A DNA stretch of 64,000 nucleotides, from the NCBI GenBank assembly GCA_000507305.1, contig DF239918.1:62001-126000 (forward strand). The letters are read 5' to 3'. The DNA is from Breviolum minutum Mf 1.05b.01 (lineage: Eukaryota; Sar; Dinophyceae; Suessiales; Symbiodiniaceae). Positions 48,701 to 57,700 of this stretch are shown here, in pieces; within the stretch, counting starts at the first letter, position 1; each line of letters begins with the position of its first letter. A model generated the notes under the pieces. That model worked only from the letters and a program-made list of their open reading frames with translations. It did no database searches and was not told the DNA's origin. Position numbers and translations under genes: made by a program.

Positions 48701-51700
48701 AGCCTCTCTTTTTCTTCACGGTGTTGCTGCTTGAAGCATCTGCTCCAACAGTGAACTCCTCCTCCTCGCTGAGTATCCCGTCAAACTCCTGGCCTTTGGG
48801 GTCACGGTCCTCATAGTGTTCCCGTTGGGGCTTGGCATCCACCATGGAGACTGCGGTGAAGTAGTGTCTCTCGGTTTGTTTGTTGTGGTCGAGGAGACTG
48901 GTGATGTCGAAGTCCTGCTGGCCCCACTGTTTCGCCGCTCCCCCCTTTCCCGACGATCTCGAGATGAGGTTGGTGGCTGGCTTGCTCTGACCGGCGATCC
49001 ACTTGCCTCTGTTCCATGGTTCTCCTTGTTCTCTTTGTTGAATTTCATTCGCACCGTGCCCAAGTGCAACGATACCTCCCTGACCACTCGTCGCGCGGTT
49101 GCCCAGGAAGTCCTCAATGCCCACATGATGCCCCGGTACAGGTGCACCAAGAAGATTGTGCTGCCAATTAACAGGACCACCAAGTAGCAGATGAAGCTCC
49201 ATGGGTCTGGAAGACGCGGTTGGATCTCTTGTCCTCCCACGGGTTCCCCCCCGCTATATTTGATGAGGGCTCCTGACATGGCTGAGGCTGTGACAAACCA
49301 ATGGGTGGACCTGACATGGATGGGAAACAAGAACGAAAGGAAAAGTCAAAGGAGTCAAACATGCACTCAAAAAGGTTTTACTGAAAACCTCAACAGCTTT
49401 TCCCCTCCCTTTTCCCATCACACTGTCATCTGATACTCTCTCTTCAGCCTAACTTCTCAAAGGCTGATGAGACCTCCACCTCGCCTCTACCCCATAGGTC
49501 TGGTCGAACCCCCGGGGGAGGTAAGTGAAAGACTGAAAAGTCTTCCGGGCATCTAAACTCTTCTATGTGCAGCTGTCGGAGGGCTGCCGGCGGATCATTC
49601 TTATCCCCCTTGCCCGGCAACCTACTCAACCAATCAGCTTCTTCATTCAGCTGTCCTGGCGTGTGGATCAACTTCAGGGCTCCACTATCCATGCTGGTCA
49701 GCTCCAAGGACATTTCCGCCCCCAGGGCCACGGTTGAGTCCGATTTGATGAAGAAGCTGACACCCTTAAGCTTTCCTCGCCAGCGGTGCATTGCCCGTAG
49801 CAGGGCATAGGCTTCTAAGGCACTCTGTGAATCCGACTTCTCGAAGGGCACGTCCAAAGCTTCTGCTTCTCGTTGTGTCACGGGTGCGTAGAAGGCTGCA
49901 ATGGGCTTGAGTCTGCCCGAACTTCGCCGCACCACCAGCACTGCTCCAATTCCAGTGGGGCAGGCATCTGTCACAATCCCCATAGTCGGTTCCTTCACCT
50001 CCAGCAACTCCTTGCGGATCAGGTGTACCGAAGCCAGCTCGATTGCCTCCGTCAAATAGGCTATCGGCAGCTCCAGTCGTTTCACTGGGATCAGGTTCTC
50101 TTTGCACCTTGTTGTGTCCTCTCGGTTCTGAGCTCTTCGTCGTTCTTCTCCTGATCGAACGTCCTTCTCGTGGGAGGCAATCACCGCATACATGATGCTG
50201 ACCACCCATCTCCATCTAACCAGGACACCTGCTAACCAAGAGGCTCTCCCCGTGAAGCTTCGCAACTGGCGTAACCCAACCATTCCCTTGTTCTTCCACT
50301 CGTCCAGGGCCGCCTTCAACTCAGCCAACATCTTCTTGGGGATGGACAAGACCATGGCCGCCTCGCCCACGTCGATCTCGAACTGAATGCCAATCCAAGT
50401 TGTTTTCCTGCCTCTTTCACCTTTGTGGTATGAGATCTGGATCCCCATCGCTGCTGCCGTGTATAGCAGCAACGCCAACTTCTCATCACGATGGGCTCTG
50501 GTGCCATTCAAGAGGATGATGGCGTCGTCCACGTAAAGTTGTAGGGCTCCATCTCGATGACGGAGCAAACTTTGCCACATCCTGGCGAGACAACTGGAAA
50601 GCCGTCCCATGATGAGCGGTGCTGCTCGGAAACCGAATAACATGGCGGTGAATATCACCACCGTTCCAGGATCTACTCCTGGAGCCACCGCGTGCCGAAG
50701 TTCGCTCCTATGGATGGGAAAGTGACAGAAAGCGTCACTCAGGTCAATCATGACTATTTCCATGTCCCACCCGCCTTCTGCAACTTCATCTCGCGGGTTG
50801 AGTTCATGCCAAAGTTGATCTCCTTGTCGATCCAACTGTCTTGCCATAGCCACCACGTCAGATGCCCTTGGGAGCACGATGCGCTCCGGTACCTTGCACC
50901 GTGCATTCCCGTGGGATCTCAAGAGATCCACAATGATGCGGACCTTTTTCGACTTGTCCTCTTTGACTTTGGTGATGCAGGCAAGTTTCGAAACCGTGCC
51001 TTTCTCGAACGTGTCCTGCGCCCATTTCAAAGGTTTCACGATAGCAAAGCCTTTATCCACATACCGTTGGATCTCCATCTCTGCATCTTCTTTGAACTCC
51101 AACATGCTCTTGTAGTTCTCCTTCTGCTGGATGGCTTCCATCTCGGGCACGTCCTCCAGCTCATAGTCATCATCTACCTCCGGGAAAACCCCGCATGTTG
51201 GGATCTCTTTCTCCATCCCCATTGGGCAACCTTCTCTCGCCCACGTGCCTATGAACTTCTCCAGGTCGCCAGACTTCCTGTGCCAAGCATCCCATAGGCC
51301 ACTCTGCAGCGGGGAGACGAACTCCCAGTTCTCTCTAACCGACACTCCGGGAGCTGGTTGTTCTCCCAGGTACGAACTCAGCTTTTGCCTCCAAGCCATC
51401 GTGACCTCGTCGATCGGTTTGCAAACTGCCGACCCGTAGAGCTGTGCTGCTCCGGGAATTCCTCGGTGAACTGTTTCCACATCTCAGCCAACTCTTCTCC
51501 CGTTCTTCGCACCTGGGTGAGTTTGTCAACAGCTCTCCTCGGATCTCGCATTCCTCCGAGGCTATTCTTGTTCTCAAGCTCTCTGATCTGCTTCTTCGAC
51601 GGTTTGACGGCTCCAGGCTCTTTCACCTCCTCGTCGACGTTGTCGTCCATTGCATCACCTGGGATGGCCTCGTTGGACTTTGTCTCCTGTGGCGTGATCC

Positions 51701-54700
51701 TCTTGGTCTTGTTGGTGGTGTTGCCGGACTCTTCTCTCTTTCTCTTTCTTTCTGCAACTTGTAGCAGTTCCAACTCCTGTGACGTGAGGTCGTTCTGATT
51801 CCTCCACCACTCCAACTGCAGTTGCTTCTTCCAGACTCTCACCACCAACTCTGCATAGGCATCCGCCAGGTAGAAGGGGTACTCGGCCGCTGCTGATGTT
51901 TTGTGTGCACCCACCAAAGCCTCGTGGATCACCCAAGCCGGACAGCGGCAAGGTTTCGACAAAGAGCTGAGTCCTGCCAGCCTGCCTCCAAACTTCCCCG
52001 GCTTCTTGTGTCTCCTGGCAGAGGTCATGTAGGCACACGTGTTGAACTCCGCCACCTCAATCCCATGGTTCTTCATAAACTTTATCACCTCTGGCAACAT
52101 CCACGCTGAGCCTTTTTCCGGATCACCAGGGCGATTTTCAAGGGTAGCTACCGGCGGAGTTTGTCTTCTCTTTGATGACTGAAGTTGGGCCTCCATCAAG
52201 TCCACCGACCTGGTGGCCAATAAAGTTCCCTCGTCCGCCTTCTGCTGCATCTCCTTCGTGTTCCCCGCCAAGCCGTATATCTCCTTCCCCGATCTCAGTG
52301 GGGATGGTTGACCTGGGACTGGATTCCATCTTGCAACAGAGAAGGTGTTGCAAGGGAAGCCACTGTGAGCTCCATCGAACTCCCCTTCTTTCGTCTGCTC
52401 CAGTATTGTGGCGTATGGTTCATCTTGGGATAGATCAACGCCGTCCTTCTTCTTGTCCAACGCGACCACTTCAACTCTAAGGTTTTCGCGTTTTGCTTTT
52501 TCTACCAATCTCTCTCCCAAGACGTCCTTAGGCCCCGCAAAGGCATGCAAGAACCTGAACACTCTGTTGTCCCGGTACTCTCCGAAGTTTTTGGCGGACC
52601 TGAGTGCATCCGCTATCCTAAGCGGGAACCATGGCTTCGGTTCAGTCATGGCTACCTGTTGAACCTCGACTTCGAAACCAATCTTGTTGCACAAAAAGTC
52701 TTTCCTACCAAGTGAAAACTTTCATCAACAAACAACGCGGAGACCTAGCATCAGAACACTTCAAGAAACTTCTCCTTGCCTTCTCCCCCCCCCCGGACAC
52801 ATTACAGATTTTTACACGACGTTTCGTCATCCGAATCTCAGCTTGAGTCTCCACTGACGTTTGCCAGCGGTCAAGCCGAACAATCTGCATTCTTATGTCC
52901 AGGGGATAAGCAGTACTGACACTTATGGATACGTTTCGTTTTTGCCAGGCAAGCTCCTCCCGGTGCTACGTTTGCACACGTGCCTTTACCAGAGGCCCAG
53001 CTGTAGCAAAGCTCTTCTCCTGTTTGATCTTTAGACTTTCCTTTCCCTTTGCTCTTGGCTCCACCTTGCCCTGCTGAATCTCGATGGCTGCCAGCTCCAC
53101 CACGAAGTCTCGCAAGTTCTTCTCGTTCACGGGTTGCTCTTGCTTTCTTGGCTGCTCTGCGATCTCGATTTATTTGTCTCTTCTTCTCCTTGCCGTCTTT
53201 GGACTCTTCAGGGACTTCGAAAGGATCTCCTCCTTGTTGAGCACCAGGATCCCGCCGCCATCCACGCCATTGCCGGATTCCTCACCTGCTCTGTCCAGAA
53301 CTTCTCGTCTTGGGCAAGGATGTTGAAACACGCTGTCCAAGGTCTGTTGACATCCCAATCCATTGGCATAGTTTTGCCATTTGCTGCGTCGACTAACAAG
53401 GACCTTCTGATCCTCTCAAGTCGTTCAGCTCGGCCAGTGTCTTCCGCTCTGGCTATCAAACCCCAGCAGCTTGACCATTGAGTTGTGAGCTTCTCCACCG
53501 TCTTCTCGTAGCTCTGCAAAGCTGCCAGTGAGACAGCTCCTAACATCAAAGCTGCTGCTTTGAAAACCCGCCAACACAACAACCACTGTCGCAGATTAGC
53601 CGGTCCAGGAAGTTCTCTAAGCAAGTAAGATCCGTCACCAAGCGGCTGGTACACCCTAAACTTTTGAGATCGGGAAGTCCTGCGTTCGAACGGCGTCCAA
53701 ACGCTGAAGTCCACATACGGGCTTAAACCCGCTTCCAGCTTTTTGTTCAAAGCTGCTAGTTGAGCTCCCGTCGGTTCTTCTTCTTCTTGAGGAGGTGCAC
53801 CCATGATGTTAATATAGGCCTGGAGCCAGGAATCAACTTGGTGTGGTGTAGGTGGAAGGAGTTCTGACTCATCGGTTTGATCTACCAATGATGCCATCTT
53901 AAGAACTCTCTCTTTGACACCAGGTGTACTCGTGGAAGTCAAGGCTGAAGTTCCCACTGCAGGTGTACTAGTGGAAGTTTCCCACGGATCTGCATCTACA
54001 TGTTCTTCTGGTCGAAGCCCTGCCCTCTGTGACATCACCATTTTTGCAAGCCGCCAGATCAGGCCCACTTGGGTGGCATGCAGAACAGTGAAGTTGCCGT
54101 TTTGAGCTGCTATTTTCACAGGCTCCCGTCACCGCATTCTTCGGGAGAGCCGCCAAGAGTCTCAGGTCATCTTGTGTGTCTCCAACCTGTGTGACCCATA
54201 GATTCCACGCAGCCATGTCCATGCCGAACCATGTGATTGCATCGTTCACAGTGGCGATTGTAGGCAACTGAGTCCAAGATGGAAAAAGAGTGCCACCCGC
54301 GGCTGCCATGCCAGCAACCACACGTTCAAACTACCTTTTCTTTAAACATATTGGGCTCAGCACCTTGAGCCAAAATGGCCAGGTTGCTGAGCCTGACCCT
54401 CCCTCCACCCTATGTTACAAAACCTTTTGTTTTAAGGTTGCATTGCACCCTTTCAAACAATTACTTCAACATGCCCTGGAAAACGTAGTTGAATAGGAGA
54501 AATCCTAGATTTTACAGGGAGCATTGATTTTGCCCCAAACCATGAGGAAGCCAAGAGCTGGATACGCATCTTCACTCTTCTCAAAACGATGATTTGCAAG
54601 TTGAAGTTGTCCATTTCAATGCAAGAACTTTCACTGTTTACCCTGTGCGATTCACATCTTTTGCAGGTAAGATGCCCTTGACTTAGTGCTTCCTTGGCGA

Positions 54701-57700
54701 TTTGGCCTTCATAAGTGATTTTCAGCTCAGGCTCGTTAATCAAAATCACTGCCTGCATCAAGTTGCCACATGCCAAGATGTTGAGCCAAATTGACATCGA
54801 AATATGATTGATTTGGGGGTTCAAAACCCAAGCTGGATGGGGTGAATCTAATTTGGAGCAACGCACTCACGAAATTTCAGAGCATTTCATCCTTTTAGAC
54901 TTTGGAAATAAACCTTGCCAACCTCGATCGCAGGATGATACTGCATAGCACCACTCTTGGCTTTCAGCACAAAACCGTTCTTCAGCATTGCACCAAATTG
55001 CCCCCTGTCACAGGAAAAACACGTCTCCCTTGGTACGTTTGCCAATGCGCAAAAATGTCGGTACTAAAAAGGACGCAAGCCTCACTTCTGTGTAGCATGA
55101 GTACGGTGGCGCCGTGGCACATTTCCCATTCGGATCCTCGAGAGGGGCAACTATGCAGAAATCCTGATGGAATGACTTGCAAAAGTTCTATGATTCACCA
55201 CGCCACATGGCTGCAGTGACATCTTGCTTTGTGTATCTCAGTCTTTTTACTAAAGAAGTCCAAGATGTCCAGAAAAGCAACCAATCAAACTCTGACACAC
55301 CAAAATCTTACTTGAACAAACTTCGTCCGCTTTTTCACAGAATCCCCTGCCCTTAATAAACTCCAGATTTGCCACCCTTCATTTGCCGCCTGTGTATAAG
55401 GATAGTCTGAAATGGCCTCAGCTTTCCACCAAAAAGTTTCCAAAAGCTGATTTAGCTCCACGGCTTTCACAGCTTTTGACAACCGAGTGACCACCACTAC
55501 TTTCAGCCCCAGCGCCTTGCAGCGCATTAAGAAATCACCATGGCTAAGCCGTGGGTCATTGCCATAGAGACGTAAGACCCGGAAGCCCCTCAGCAAACAA
55601 ATCTGGAGGGATTCGATATCATCAAAGGGTTTCAAGTTTCAATCGTTTCAAAAAAAGCCTTCCAGACTACATTTCTATCATCCAAAAATCTGTAGAAAAC
55701 TGCAAAACCAACCATCACCAACAACCCCCAGACGATCCCAGATACATCTGTCGAATAGCACCAAGATCATCACGAGAAGCTCCTCCACGACCCCAGAGAC
55801 CCTGTGCCCAGGGTGCCATGTAGTCATCTGTTGGCAGCACAGTGATGTTTTTCGCTGGCGTTGGAGCATAGCACCTTCATCTCCGGACAACAAAAAAAGT
55901 GGAAGAAATACAGGAAAAATAAATCACCTTTTTCAGCAACCCCTTTCACTCACACCTTGCGGAAACTCCAATATTCATAGCAACCACTGCAGATCAGGTG
56001 TATACAAAGACATCGTGGAATTTATTCCCAAACAAGGATGTTTTGATTCATTTTCTTGTCAAAACCCCTGTGCGAAGCTTGTTGCAACTTCACAGACACC
56101 GTGGCACAGTTTTCTGCAGTCCTTTTTTCTCGTAAATCAGACCACCCAAAGTGTCCAAAGGAGTTGTGATAAGAAACCTCCACAAAGACTCAAGGACTCT
56201 TAGTGTACATCAGGCTGAGCCTCTGAAAACTAGTTGTGCTCCAAACCCCCAAGGTGCCACTAGCAGTCTTCGGCTACAGCTCCATGGCCGAACTTGGCGA
56301 ATCAACCATGGCCTCAGATTTGACTTTTGAGCTGAGAAACTGGAAATGCCTTCATGACAGTCTTCGCGGGCTGACTCTTTATCTTCACTTCCTTCCCAAA
56401 CATCATGCGAGTGCCTCCTCCTTTGACAGCTGCCTTAGTGCGAGTCTTGATCATGCACAAGCCAGGGAGAATGAACTTGCCAGACTTCTTCACCTCCTGG
56501 GTGCCGATCTCAGTCAATGTATTCAAGACTTTGCTGATGTCTGCTTTCTTCATCTCAGTCGCGTTGGCCAACTCACCCAAAAGCGCTCCCTTGGTCATGA
56601 CCTTCTGAGCTTTCGTGGCCTTCATTGCCACCTTCTTCGCCTTCATTGCTGACTTCATAGGGGCCATGACGGGTAGGCAGGTGGAAGAACTGTCAAACGC
56701 AAACAGCTTGAGCCAAATCACCTGCATGTTCACGAATCACGATATATTCAACCACTGCAGATCAGGTGTATACAAAGACATCTTGGAATTACAACTTTCA
56801 CACACTTTCCATCAGTTTCAGGACTTTGATTTGTGGCTTTGAGGTGTTTTCGTTGCACCCAAGTCACAGACCATGAAACGGGGAGACTTCGGAGGCCACG
56901 TTGATTCGGTTACCTCAAAAATCAAAGAAATGATTCCACATTTCTAAGCCCCAAAAAGCGAAGGAAATTTCCGTGTTTGCAGTAACTTACACCTCTTCAA
57001 AGTGGGTTGCATTGATTGCTCCTTATTCTCGTTCCAAAGATTGAGATCCGTTTTGGTTCAATATGCTGAATCCTCGAATGATCTTTCTGTGGAAGGAATA
57101 TGTGAGAATGAAAAATGTTCCTGCTAAACAGCCAAATCAACTTCTTCTGAGATACTTCAGAAATTGTTGGTCGTGACAGAAGAACTGAAATTTCTCACCC
57201 CCCCCGACCACCCGTAGTGCTCCGTCAAGTGACAACAGCCCATCAGAATCCCGGTGTCAGTAGGACAGCATTCCCCTTGCTGACCCGCACATTGTGCCTG
57301 AGGTTGTGCGACTTGGTGGGGATGAAAACCTCGCAAAAAAAAGGAAAAAAACATCAGAGTCATAGTCACAGCATGCCACTTGTGGTCTTTTTTCCTTTCA
57401 TTTCAAACACCCTGGAAGCTCGGAAGTAACAATGGCACCCTAATCCCCCAGGTCCAACCATCAAACTTTGGGCATGCTACGTGGGCTGAACATGCAGATT
57501 CATAGGGTGAAGCAGCAGGTGTCACAGGTTCTTCAGGAGCTTCTCCTCTGGATGGGAAACAAGACCTCAGTGATCGTTGGCAGATTACAATACATAGTGA
57601 AAGATTTAAGTTTAAGGATAAACTTCGAACTCTGACAAGATTTAATGATGAGGTAGTTTTGATTCTAGTAAGATGTATACACGGCACCATCCAGTGGCTA

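Larger units (their letters stand above)
46824..54460 (-). mobile_element. DIRS/Ngaro-like tyrosine-recombinase retrotransposon with a C5-methyltransferase-like domain
   Basis: The element is transcribed on the minus strand. Its ends form split direct repeats. In sense order: repeat X (54460-54334), coding region, repeat Y (47243-47114), X again (47111-46985), Y again (46961-46832). Both X copies are 127 bp with one visible mismatch; both Y copies are 130 bp and appear identical. This X-genes-Y-X-Y plan is diagnostic of PAT/Ngaro-type DIRS elements, which integrate as circles through a tyrosine recombinase and make no target-site duplication. Coding content in order: Gag-like with zinc fingers, a C5-MTase-like domain, RT and RNase H, an ORF with a membrane segment, and tyrosine recombinase with a C-terminal Cys motif. 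AAACAA (TTGTTT in sense) stands at both outer ends (46824-46829 and 54455-54460), consistent with a shared recombination core. Reading frames are broken by several shifts with few internal stops, so this copy is young and damaged, or the assembly has indel errors. Confidence 0.88.

Noticed and set aside
54783-54796. TTGAGCCAAATTG resembling the SL complement
   Set aside because: The key CTTGAGCC start is changed (GTTGAGCC) and it lies within a probable exon. A chance match is likely.
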